A stretch of 64,000 nt of DNA from Hyphomicrobiales bacterium (GTDB taxonomy: Bacteria; Pseudomonadota; Alphaproteobacteria; Rhodospirillales; JACKKN01): the NCBI GenBank assembly GCA_024236415.1, contig JACKKN010000002.1, forward strand, positions 310,001-374,000, written 5' to 3'. Positions 42,910 through 50,275 of this stretch are shown piece after piece. A program made the position numbers and the translations under genes. Within the stretch, counting starts at the first letter, position 1. Every line of letters begins with the position of its first letter. Under the pieces are notes generated by a model. That model saw nothing but the letters and a program-made list of their open reading frames with translations, did no database searches and was not told where the DNA came from.

Positions 42910-43209
42910 TCAGGTCAGGCTCAGCACCACCATGCCCACCAGGGTGACGGCACGGGCCAGGTCGGCCCAGCACCGCTCGCCCCCATAGCGCGCGGCCGAG
43001 CGCCACACCCCCACCGTGGCCACCAGGTTGTAGGGCACCGCCAGGGCGTAGCCGACCACCAGGGCGGCGACCACCCGGTCGGCGGTCAGCAGCAGCAGCG
43101 ACGCCATCGTGGTCACCAGGTTGACGGCCAGCCCGCCGGCCACGGCCCAGTCCCAGAACGCCCGTTCCAGCGGCAACTCGCCGCGCCACAGTGCGATCAT
43201 CCGTTTCAT
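42910..43209 (-). CDS. Small conserved-looking membrane protein
   Basis: A 99-residue protein starting MKRMIALWRGELPLERAFWDWAV, with about three membrane helices (GGLAVNLVTTMASLLLLTA; VVAALVVGYALAVPYNLVATV; a last hydrophobic end). The LWRGELPLxRAFWxWAV start recurs, from memory, in unnamed alphaproteobacterial membrane proteins. It lies 20 nt downstream of the Rieske gene on the same strand. Function unknown. Confidence 0.7.
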   Translation of the reverse strand: MKRMIALWRGELPLERAFWDWAVAGGLAVNLVTTMASLLLLTADRVVAALVVGYALAVPYNLVATVGVWRSAARYGGERCWADLARAVTLVGMVVLSLT

Positions 43210-43229
43210 GGCCGCGGGGCGCCCACCCG

Positions 43230-44831
43230 TCAATCCTCCCGCGCCACGAACTCCAGGGACTGGCGCGCCGTGCGCAGGACGTGCTTGCGCTTCAGCGGCG
43301 AGTGCAGGAACCGGTTCAGGGCCGCCAGCAGGTCGCCGCGGGCCGGGGTGCCGGGCGCCGCCGCCAGCTCGCGCCGCACCGCGGTCAGGGTCTTCACCAG
43401 GTGGGCGGGGACGATGTATTCGGCGCTGCCGTGGTCGAACAGGCCGCGCAAGGCGGCGTCGAAAAAGGCGTCGGCGTCGTCCACCCGCCAGTCCGCCACG
43501 TCCTGGTCCAGGTCCACGTAGCGGGCGTTGCGGCCCAGGAAGCAGCCCATCTGCAGAAGGCCCCGGGGCCACAGGTCGGGGACCCGCCCGCACAGGGCGC
43601 GCACGGCGTTGGCGAAGGTCAGGGCGTGGGTGAAGCCGAGCCAGGTGACGTTGTCCTGCACCGGGTTGTCGGTGCGCCCCTGGCGCGCCAGGTCGAAGTG
43701 CAGCATGGCCCGGGCGGCGGCGCCCAGCAGGGCCTGGTACAGCTCGTCCCGGCGCCGGCCCGAGTGCAGGATGCGCGCCAGCGCCGCCGCCACCCCCAGG
43801 CCGTCGAAGTCCGCCGCCGCCACCGGTTCGTCGCCGGCCCCGTGCCAGCGCGCCAGGGCCGGGCCGTATTCCCGGAACTCGGGGATCAGGTCCTCGCGGC
43901 TGCCGTAGATCAGCATGCGCACCAGCGACAGCAGCACCGGCTCCAGCACCCCGGGGCCCAGGCGGTCCACCGCCTCGCCGGCCTTCAGCACGTAGATGGC
44001 GCCGTGGCCGAAGTCCAGGTAGTGTTCCAGGGCGGCGCGGGCCAGGGGCTGGGCGAAATCGTCAAAACCCGCCCCCGCGGCGACGCCGCCGCGCACCAGG
44101 GCCGCGGCCCGGCCCTCGTCCTCGCCCTCGATGGCGGCGAACAGGGCGTCCGGGTCCCAGTCCAGGCGCGCCGGGGTGAAGGGATGGCTGGGCGCCCGCT
44201 GCGAATCCCAGGCCAGGTAGGCCACGGCCTCGACCACCGGCACCAGGCGCTCGGCGTCGTCGCGGGCGTGGGCCTCGCCCAGGGCCAGCCAGTCGGGCAG
44301 CGCCGCCAGGGCGTGTGTCATGCCGAACTCGAACCGGTCGTGGGTCCAGGCCACGGCGGCGCGGACCGCGTCCAGCGGGTCGCCGCCGGCCTTGACCAGG
44401 CGCGCCGTCTCGCGCGCCATGCGGCCGTAGTCGTGGTCGTCGAAGCTGTCGCGCAGGCCGGCCAGGGCGCGGTCCCGGCGCTCCTCGGCCGTGGGGCCCG
44501 AGACCTCGACCCACACCTGGCCGTCGGCGACGCGGGTGGGATAGACGGTCACGGCGTCGCCGCCCACCAGGGCCGCGCCGCTGTTCAGGTCGAATTTCCA
44601 GTTGTGCCAGTTGCAGGTCAGGATGCAGGCGTCGCCGCCGCCGCCATTGCCCCCGGCCGCCGCCAGGTCGCCCTCGGCCAGGGGATAGCCCTCGTGCGGG
44701 CAGCGGTTGTTGCAGGCCAGGACCCGCGCGCCGTGCAGGAACAGGGCGATCTGGCGCCCCGCCGGCTTGACCACCAGCCGGCCCTTGTCCGCCAGTTCGT
44801 CCAGGGTGGCCACCCGGTGCCAGCCGTCCAT
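43230..44831 (-). CDS. Rieske [2Fe-2S] domain fused to a long helical domain
   Basis: A 533-residue protein. The N-terminal Rieske domain (residues 1-115) binds a 2Fe-2S cluster through Cys44-x-His46 (NNRCPHEGYPLAEG) and Cys73-x2-His76 (CNWHNWKFDLNSG), with a glycine-rich insert (GGNGGGG) between the pairs. Residues 120-533 are helical and rich in His, Trp and Asp (EFGMTHALAALPDWLAL; HYLDFGHGAIYVLKAGEAV; DNVTWLGFTHALTFANAVRAL), unlike a mononuclear-iron StAR-type oxygenase domain. It may be a new redox enzyme or an electron donor. The SDR gene lies 66 nt upstream. Confidence 0.83.
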   Translation of the reverse strand: MDGWHRVATLDELADKGRLVVKPAGRQIALFLHGARVLACNNRCPHEGYPLAEGDLAAAGGNGGGGDACILTCNWHNWKFDLNSGAALVGGDAVTVYPTRVADGQVWVEVSGPTAEERRDRALAGLRDSFDDHDYGRMARETARLVKAGGDPLDAVRAAVAWTHDRFEFGMTHALAALPDWLALGEAHARDDAERLVPVVEAVAYLAWDSQRAPSHPFTPARLDWDPDALFAAIEGEDEGRAAALVRGGVAAGAGFDDFAQPLARAALEHYLDFGHGAIYVLKAGEAVDRLGPGVLEPVLLSLVRMLIYGSREDLIPEFREYGPALARWHGAGDEPVAAADFDGLGVAAALARILHSGRRRDELYQALLGAAARAMLHFDLARQGRTDNPVQDNVTWLGFTHALTFANAVRALCGRVPDLWPRGLLQMGCFLGRNARYVDLDQDVADWRVDDADAFFDAALRGLFDHGSAEYIVPAHLVKTLTAVRRELAAAPGTPARGDLLAALNRFLHSPLKRKHVLRTARQSLEFVARED

Positions 44832-44897
44832 GGTCCGTCTCCGCTTCCGTGCCTCGCCCCCTGCATATGGCGAAACCGGCCGCGGCGCGCAAGGCGC

Positions 44898-45677
44898 CTA
44901 GGCCGGGTGGGCCGACGGCCCGACGATGTAGCCGCCGCCGGCCACGTCCAGGCAGACGCCGGTGATGAACGACGCCTCGTCGGACAGCAGCCACAGGATC
45001 GGCGCTGCCACCTCGTCGGCCTCGGCGATGCGCTGCAGCGGGATCGAGGCGGCGATGGCCCGGGCCCGTTCGGGGTCCGAGGTGGTGAACTCGGTCATGT
45101 CGGTGCGGGTCATGCCCGGGCGCACGGCGTTGACCCGGATGCCGTCGGGCGCCGCCTCGCGCGACAGGCCCAGGGTGAAGGCGTCGATGGCGCCCTTGGA
45201 GGCGGCGTAGTGGCTGCTGTAGGGGCGCCCGCCCGTGGACGCGGCCAGGGACGACAGGTTGACGATGGCGCCGCCCCGCCCGCCGTGGCGGGTGGACATG
45301 CGGCGCACCGCCTCGCGGCAGCACAGCAGGGTGCCGACCACGTTGACGGCGAACAGCTCGTGCAGCATGCCGGCGTCGAACTCGGGCACCGGCTGGCGGC
45401 CCAGGGTGACCCCGGCGCTGTTGACCAGGGCCGTGGGCGTGCCCAGGTGGGCGCGGGTCTCGTCGAACAGGTCGACGATGTCGTCCTCGCGCGCCACGTC
45501 GGCCTGGATCGCCACGGCGCGGCCGCCGCCGGCCTCGATCTCGGCCACCAGGGCCTGGGCGGCGTCGGCCCGGGCGCGGTAGTTGACGGCCACGGCGTAG
45601 CCGTCCCTGGCGGCGCGACGCGCCACCGCGGCACCGATGCCGCGCGAGCCGCCGGTGATGAGTATGACCTTGTCCAT
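44898..45677 (-). CDS. SDR-family NAD(P)-dependent oxidoreductase
   Basis: A 259-residue classical SDR. The nucleotide motif is ILITGGSRGIGAAVA, the structural NSAG motif reads LVNSAGVT, and the active site is SSHYAASKGA with Tyr and Lys at Y-x3-K plus the upstream NLSSLAAS serine. VRPGMTRTDMTEF and GVCLDVAGGGY close it. It heads a leftward cluster with the Rieske protein, a membrane protein and P450, so it probably oxidises or reduces an alcohol/ketone in the same pathway. It is divergent from a 72-residue gene. Confidence 0.93.
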   Translation of the reverse strand: MDKVILITGGSRGIGAAVARRAARDGYAVAVNYRARADAAQALVAEIEAGGGRAVAIQADVAREDDIVDLFDETRAHLGTPTALVNSAGVTLGRQPVPEFDAGMLHELFAVNVVGTLLCCREAVRRMSTRHGGRGGAIVNLSSLAASTGGRPYSSHYAASKGAIDAFTLGLSREAAPDGIRVNAVRPGMTRTDMTEFTTSDPERARAIAASIPLQRIAEADEVAAPILWLLSDEASFITGVCLDVAGGGYIVGPSAHPA

Positions 45678-45774
45678 GGCTGGGCCCCCTGTCCGTGCCG
45701 TCTCTTTCCGGACGCCGATCCTAGCTGCTATGGTGGGTCCTTGGAACAGGCAGGGCCGGCGACGGGAGAACGCC

Positions 45775-45993
45775 ATGACGGTCACCGGGGCATGGCGGTT
45801 CAGCGACCCCTATCGGGACGCGCCCCGGGACGCGGCGCGCCACCTGATGCTCGACCGGGCCGCCCTGGCGCGCCTGGCGGTGGCCACGGCCGAGGTCTTC
45901 CGGGCCGCCGATGCGGGGCTCGACGGGCAGATGGCGGCGGCGCGGCGCATCATGGACGCCCACCGCGGCGCCCTGGACAAGCTGGCCGAATAG
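45775..45993 (+). CDS. Small hypothetical protein
   Basis: A 72-residue helical protein (MTVTGAWRFSDPYRDAPRD and then a helix ARLAVATAEVFRAADAGLDGQ). ATG 45775 follows GGGAGAA, and third codon positions are nearly all G or C, so I judge it real. No family is recognised. It is divergent from the SDR gene and convergent with the NTF2-like gene (9 nt between stops). Confidence 0.55.
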   Translation: MTVTGAWRFSDPYRDAPRDAARHLMLDRAALARLAVATAEVFRAADAGLDGQMAAARRIMDAHRGALDKLAE

Positions 45994-46002
45994 GTTGGCC
46001 GG

Positions 46003-46401
46003 TCACGGCCCCGCCAGCAGGTCCGTGCCATAGGAGTTGTCGATCAGGCACAGCCAGCGGCCGTCGCCGCCGCGGCGGAACACGTAGGTGGCGCGGCGGG
46101 TGGTCTCGGTCACGGCGCCGCCGGGGCCCGGGGCCTCGACCAGGGTCTCCATGATCACCAGGGCGGTGTCGCCGGCCTCCAGCACCTCCATGCGGCCCTG
46201 GCGCACGGCCAGGCGGTGGCCGAAGTGCGCGGCGATGGCCTCGAAGGCGGCGCGGATCGGCCCCTTGCCGGCCACGGTGCGGCCGGGCTGGATCACCAAC
46301 ACGGCGTCGTCGGCGTAGATGTCCATCAGCGCGTCGAAATCCTCGGCCGTGATGGCCCGGTCGGCGGCGGCGATGACCTGGTGCAGGGGGTGGCTGGACA
46401 T
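46003..46401 (-). CDS. NTF2-like (SnoaL/DUF4440) protein
   Basis: A 132-residue cone-fold protein. AADRAITAEDFDALMDIYADDAVLVIQPGRTVAGKGPIRAAF is the standard DUF4440/SgcJ-type start, and RATYVFRRGGDGRWLCLIDNSYG the last strands. Such proteins are isomerases, dehydratases or binding proteins; no catalytic residue set can be assigned. ATG 46401 follows GGGAG. A transcription terminator lies just upstream, so it has its own promoter in the short gap between. Confidence 0.85.
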   Translation of the reverse strand: MSSHPLHQVIAAADRAITAEDFDALMDIYADDAVLVIQPGRTVAGKGPIRAAFEAIAAHFGHRLAVRQGRMEVLEAGDTALVIMETLVEAPGPGGAVTETTRRATYVFRRGGDGRWLCLIDNSYGTDLLAGP

Positions 46402-46440
46402 GGGTGTCTCCCGGGCTGGCTGGAAGCGGAGACGGGCTGC

Positions 46441-46464
46441 AAAAAAACCCGCCTCGCGGCGGGT
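46441..46464 (-). terminator. Rho-independent terminator (minus strand, first of two)
   Basis: On the minus strand, ACCCGCC-GCGA-GGCGGGT (46464-46447) followed by seven T (46447-46441). It would stop leftward transcription from the small-ORF locus before the NTF2-like gene. Confidence 0.8.
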
Positions 46465-46555
46465 GGTGCGGCCGGTTCACGGTCGAACCTCCTAGCCGCG
46501 GACGGGCCCGCCTGTCAAGGCGGCCGGCCGGCGGGAACCGGGCGCGGGCGACCCG

Positions 46556-46583
46556 AAAAAAAGGCCGGGCCCGTGGGCCCGGC
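46556..46583 (-). terminator. Rho-independent terminator (minus strand, second of two)
   Basis: On the minus strand, GCCGGGCCC-AC-GGGCCCGGC (46583-46564) then C and seven T (46562-46556). A perfect 9-bp stem. It lies about 180 nt downstream of the 43-residue ORF; the stretch 46584-46759 between has no open frame I would call and could hold a small RNA 3' end. Confidence 0.85.
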
Positions 46584-46759
46584 AAGGTCGACAATGTCGC
46601 GGGTCTCACAGGGAGGAAGACCCGGGCCGGGCGGGGAAGCCCGGCGGCGGGGCCCGCTGGGGAAAGGGGCCCCGCGCCAGAATCCATAACCAGCGGTTGT
46701 TTCAGGTCGATTTCGGCCCGGCACCGGTGCCGAAACGGTGGTAACGGGCCGGCGGCCGC

Positions 46760-46891
46760 TCAGCCGCGGCCCGGCTTGGCCCGCGCCGCCTTGGCCGCGC
46801 GCTCGGCCCGGCGCTTCTGGGTCTGGCGCTTGTCCGCCCGGTGGTCCTGGCGCTGCCGCGGGTCGTCGTCGTGCTTGCGATACTTCAGCAT
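46760..46891 (-). CDS. Small basic protein (43 residues)
   Basis: An unrecognised ORF starting MLKYRKHDDDPRQRQ and ending ARAKPGRG, very rich in Arg, Lys, Asp and Gln; almost every third position is G or C, as in real genes here. The upstream sequence has a weak CGGGA site. Two strong terminators follow on the same strand, which fits a dedicated small transcript. It may instead be part of a noncoding RNA. Confidence 0.45.
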   Translation of the reverse strand: MLKYRKHDDDPRQRQDHRADKRQTQKRRAERAAKAARAKPGRG

Positions 46892-47011
46892 GGGGGTGGT
46901 CCCGGAAATCGATCCGGCGCATGTCCGCCGTCACCGCCCATGAGGGCCCCAATCGGCCCATTTGTAAAACGAATTTTATAGAAGCTTCATATTGGAATAT
47001 TCGCTGCTCGA

Positions 47012-47866
47012 TTACCCCTCGTCCTCCAGGGCGGCCACGTAGCGCAGGCCCTGCAGGGCGGTCTCGAAGCGGGCGCCGTCCTCGGACTCCAGGTAGACCA
47101 CGAACACCGGCCGTGCGAAGGCGCCGAACTCCTCGGCCACGAGCAGTTCACCGCGCGCCACGTAGGGCCGCACCAGGCGCACCGGCAGGTAGGCCGAGCC
47201 GCCGTTCTCGCGGATGTACTGCAGGGCCAGGGGCCCGTAGGTGGTGGTCAGGGTGGCGGCGTTGGCGTCGGGGAACCGGGCCGAATGGTCGAGGCGGAAT
47301 TCCGGCCCCCAGTCGACGAAGATGTAGTCCTCGCTGCCGGGCCCGGCCGGGCCGGGGGCCGAGGACACGAACACCAGCGGCTCCTCCATCAGGTGCTCGA
47401 CCACCAGACCGCTGCGGTTCTGCGGCGTATAGGTGATGACCAGGTCCAGCAGGCCGTCCACCACCTGGCGCATGAGGGCCTCGGACGAGCCCACGTCGGC
47501 GCGCACGGCGTAGTCGGGGATGGCCTGGCGGATCCACGGCAGCCAGCGGGCCAGCAGCCGCTCCCACAGGGTGAACTGGACGCCGATGCTGAGGCGCGAG
47601 CGGAACCGGTCGGGCAGCCCGACCTCCTGGCGCGCCTGCTCCCAGGTCTGCACCAGGCGCTGGGCGAAGGGCTTGAACTGGACCCCGGCCGAGGTCAGCG
47701 AGGCCCCGGCCTTGGTGCGCACGAAGAGGGGCTGTCCCAGCTGGTCTTCCAGCACGCGGATGCGCGAGCTGACCGTGGACTGGGTGACGTAGAGTTGTTC
47801 GGCGGCCTTGACGAAATTGCCCCACTCGACAATGGCGAGAAAGGTGCGCGCCAGGGTGATATCCAT
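47012..47866 (-). CDS. LysR-family transcriptional regulator
   Basis: A 284-residue regulator. The winged helix is MDITLARTFLAIVEWGNFVKAAEQLYVTQSTVSSRIRVLE; the effector domain starts at about residue 90 with RSRLSIGVQFTLWERLLARWLPW. The effector part (TYTPQNRSGLVVEHLMEEPLVFV) is typical of LysR co-inducer domains, but ligand and target are unknown. ATG 47866 follows GGAG. It is divergent from a small secreted protein gene, which may be its target. Confidence 0.9.
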   Translation of the reverse strand: MDITLARTFLAIVEWGNFVKAAEQLYVTQSTVSSRIRVLEDQLGQPLFVRTKAGASLTSAGVQFKPFAQRLVQTWEQARQEVGLPDRFRSRLSIGVQFTLWERLLARWLPWIRQAIPDYAVRADVGSSEALMRQVVDGLLDLVITYTPQNRSGLVVEHLMEEPLVFVSSAPGPAGPGSEDYIFVDWGPEFRLDHSARFPDANAATLTTTYGPLALQYIRENGGSAYLPVRLVRPYVARGELLVAEEFGAFARPVFVVYLESEDGARFETALQGLRYVAALEDEG

Positions 47867-48019
47867 GGTGTTCTCCGGGGGAGGGTGAAAAGGTGGCGCA
47901 CCATATAGAAGATTTTGATTTCATCCTATAATTAAATTCGTTTGCGCAATCTTTTTTTCCGCCGTATTAGATGGCCTGTCCGGTCCAATGGCCGGGCCCC
48001 GTTTCCCCTGGAGGAAGAA

Positions 48020-48295
48020 ATGAAGCATTCCGTCGCCTGGGCGACTGCCGCCCTGATCGCCCTCGCCCCCCTCGCCGGCGCCAAGGCCGTGGAGATCGTC
48101 AACGAGGACAACACCGACTACGCCCTGACCGTCGACGATGGTGACGCGGTCACCAACGTGTTGGTGCAGGCCGGCGGCTCGCTGCAATTGCAGTGCAAGA
48201 AGTGCCTGGTCGGCCGTGACGGCGAAGCCGCCGTCGAGGCCGTGGACGACGAGGTTGTCGTGATCCGCGAAGGCAAGCTGAGCGTCGGCGGCTGA
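48020..48295 (+). CDS. Small secreted protein with a CxxC pair
   Basis: A 91-residue protein with a clear signal peptide (KHSVAWATAALIALAPLAGAKA, cleaved near 22-24). The mature 68 residues are acidic (VEIVNEDNTDYALTVDDGDAVTN) and hold CKKC. Start at 48020 follows GAGGAAG. The acidic mature part and single Cys pair suggest a periplasmic beta-sheet protein. No family is recognised. Confidence 0.7.
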   Translation: MKHSVAWATAALIALAPLAGAKAVEIVNEDNTDYALTVDDGDAVTNVLVQAGGSLQLQCKKCLVGRDGEAAVEAVDDEVVVIREGKLSVGG

Positions 48296-48634
48296 TCACC
48301 GCCCGCCCGCGTCGCCTCACCTTGAGTTGACCGTGGCCCGCGCGGCCGCGCCGGAGAAAACCGGCGCCCGCGCGGGCTTCGCGTTTCCGGGGGCCGGACG
48401 TTCCGCCACCGCCTCCCTGCCCGCCCCCATCGCCACCCCATCCCCGCCCCCATCGCCACCCCATTCCCGCCCCGTCGCCGCCCCGTTGCCACCCCGTTGC
48501 CAGGCCGCAGGCCGCCGCGTCCGTCGGCGCCGCGCCGGCGCTCTTGGGCACGTTATAATTGTGATTGTATTTTTTTTGTAACTACCCTTAAATATTGTCC
48601 TGCGACGCCCCGCGAACCGAGGACTCCGAGCACC
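48296..48634. other. Gap with a long hairpin, a G-rich repeat tract and an AT island
   Basis: A 339-bp gap without a gene I would call. From left to right it holds an imperfect stem (48336-48377: GCCCGCGCGG...CCGCGCGGGC with an AGAAAA loop) that may end transcription of the secreted-protein gene, a repeat tract (48426-48500), and an AT-rich end with TATAAT at 48554-48559, 75 bp before the next start. Confidence 0.5.
48426..48500. repeat. Short tandem repeats, G-rich on the minus strand
   Basis: Two 23-bp copies of CATCGCCACCCCAT-C/T-CCCGCCCC (48426-48448, 48449-48471), followed by decayed copies to 48500. The minus strand carries many GGGG runs 3-8 nt apart, which could form a G-quadruplex. 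Confidence 0.7.
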
Positions 48635-49093
48635 TTGCAATCCCGCGACACATCCCCCGTCCCCCCCACGCCCCGGGCCGCGCCCGACCGGGCCGACGAA
48701 CAGGTCGAGGCGCTGCGCCTGAAGATCCACGACGCCATCGGCGACTGGCTGCAGGAAAGCGTCGACCGGCCGGAAACCGTCACCCCCTCGGCCCTGGTGA
48801 ACGCCACGGCCATCAGCGTCGGACAGGCGCTGGCCCTGTTCCTGGAACCGGAGGAGCTGGGGATCGTGGTCGACACGCTGGCCGCGAACATCTTCGCCAC
48901 CGCCCTGGTCAACTACGCCGACCACTTCATGGCCGGCACGCCGTCGGCCCGGGCGGACGCGGTGCGGCGCATCTCGCGCCAGGCGGTGGCGGAAATCGGC
49001 GGCCTGGAACAGCGCTACGACCGCGGCGAGGGCCGCCACGTGTTCCCCGAGATCGTCGCCGCCTTCAAGAACGCCGCCGGCGAGGCGCACTGA
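48635..49093 (+). CDS. Hypothetical helical protein, TTG start
   Basis: A 152-residue protein; no ATG or GTG gives a sensible start, and TTG at 48635 lies just after GAGGACTCCGAG. The first 25 residues are Pro/Arg-rich and the rest helical (EALRLKIHDAIGDWLQESV; SVGQALALFLEPEELGIVV; AANIFATALVNYADHFM). No family recognised. Strong G/C third positions from 48690 on support it. Confidence 0.55.
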   Translation: MQSRDTSPVPPTPRAAPDRADEQVEALRLKIHDAIGDWLQESVDRPETVTPSALVNATAISVGQALALFLEPEELGIVVDTLAANIFATALVNYADHFMAGTPSARADAVRRISRQAVAEIGGLEQRYDRGEGRHVFPEIVAAFKNAAGEAH

Positions 49094-49103
49094 CCGGGTT
49101 TTT

Positions 49104-50258
49104 CTAGCGCAGCGTCTCCATCAGCCGGATCAGCAGCCGCGCCCGCGGCTCCAGCGACGACACCAGGATGTGCTCCCAATGGGTGTGGGCGCCGGCGCCG
49201 TCGGCGCCCAGGCCGTCCAGGGTCGGCACCCCCAGGGCGGCGGTGAAGTTGCCGTCGCTGCCGCCGCCGGTGTGGGTGTCCACCAGCTCGAAGCCGATCT
49301 CGGCGGCCAGGGCCCGGGCGTGGTCGAACAGCGCCGCGATGCCGGGCCCCTTCTCGAACGGCGGGCGGTTGAGGCCGCCCGTAACCCGCACCTCCACGTC
49401 CGGGCCCACCGGCGCCAGGCCCAGGATGCGGGCCACCATCTCGTCGCCGGTGGGGCCGTCGGGCACGCGCATGTCCACCTCGGCGCGGCAGGCGAAGGGC
49501 ACCACGTTGACCGCCGTGCCGCCGTGCACCATGCCGACGCTGACCGTGACCCCGCGGTCGTAGTCGGTCATGGCCTCCAGGGCCAGGATCTGGTGCGCCA
49601 TCTCGCGGATGGCGCTGCGGCCGTCCTGGTGGCGCGACCCGGCGTGGGACGGCCGGCCGGTGATTTCCAGGTCGAACCGCGCCACCCCCTTGCGCGCGGT
49701 GACGATCTTGCCGCCGTCCCGGGCCGGCTCGGCCACCAGCACGTATTTGGCCCGCGCCGCCTCGGCCTCGATCACCTCGCGGCTGATGGGGCTGCCCACC
49801 TCCTCCTCGCTGACCAGCAGCAGGGTCATGGGCAGGGGCGTCTCGACCCCGTGGCGGGCCAGGTGGCGATAGGCGTTGTAGCCCAGGTAGCTGCCGGCCT
49901 TCATGTCGTAGATGCCGGGGCCGAACACCTTGTCGTCCTCGCGGCGGATGGGGTTGACGTCGGCCTTGGTGCCGATGGGGTGGACCGTGTCCAGGTGGCC
50001 CAGGAACAGCACCCCCGGCCCGTCGCCGCCCCAGGGGCTGCGCGCGCGCAGGATGTCGCCCCAGCCGTCGCGGCCGGGCAGGCGGTCGACCCGGGCCCCG
50101 TGCACGCGCAGGTCCGTCTCCACCAGGTCGACCAGGGTGTTGACGGCGGCGGCGTCGTGGCTGGGGGTTTCCAGGTGCACCCACGAAAGGATGCCGTCCA
50201 GGATCTCCTCGGCGTCCACGGGGCGGGGGTCGGCGGCGGGTTGGGCGGTGTCGGACAT
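49104..50258 (-). CDS. M20-family metallopeptidase (carboxypeptidase G2-like)
   Basis: A 384-residue zinc exopeptidase. Catalytic and metal motifs are intact: LFLGHLDTVHP (first His/Asp), GPGIYDMKAGSYLG (bridging Asp), LLLVSEEEVGS (general base Glu), and THTGGGSDGNF plus AHTHWEHIL (last ligand). Carboxypeptidase G2-type members remove glutamate from N-acyl amino acids. It is the last gene of a four-gene operon with two exporters and a MarR-GNAT regulator, starting 17 nt after the MFS gene, so it may act on the exported or sensed compounds. Cytoplasmic; no signal peptide. Confidence 0.92.
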   Translation of the reverse strand: MSDTAQPAADPRPVDAEEILDGILSWVHLETPSHDAAAVNTLVDLVETDLRVHGARVDRLPGRDGWGDILRARSPWGGDGPGVLFLGHLDTVHPIGTKADVNPIRREDDKVFGPGIYDMKAGSYLGYNAYRHLARHGVETPLPMTLLLVSEEEVGSPISREVIEAEAARAKYVLVAEPARDGGKIVTARKGVARFDLEITGRPSHAGSRHQDGRSAIREMAHQILALEAMTDYDRGVTVSVGMVHGGTAVNVVPFACRAEVDMRVPDGPTGDEMVARILGLAPVGPDVEVRVTGGLNRPPFEKGPGIAALFDHARALAAEIGFELVDTHTGGGSDGNFTAALGVPTLDGLGADGAGAHTHWEHILVSSLEPRARLLIRLMETLR

Positions 50259-50275
50259 GGCGTTGACAGGCTCCG

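Noticed and set aside
42767..43189. Possible gene in the gap before P450
   Set aside because: It is a frame shadow of the 99-residue membrane protein and has an Arg/Gly-rich composition.
48426..48500. CRISPR array
   Set aside because: The units are directly adjacent without unique spacers of constant size, and no cas gene is near.
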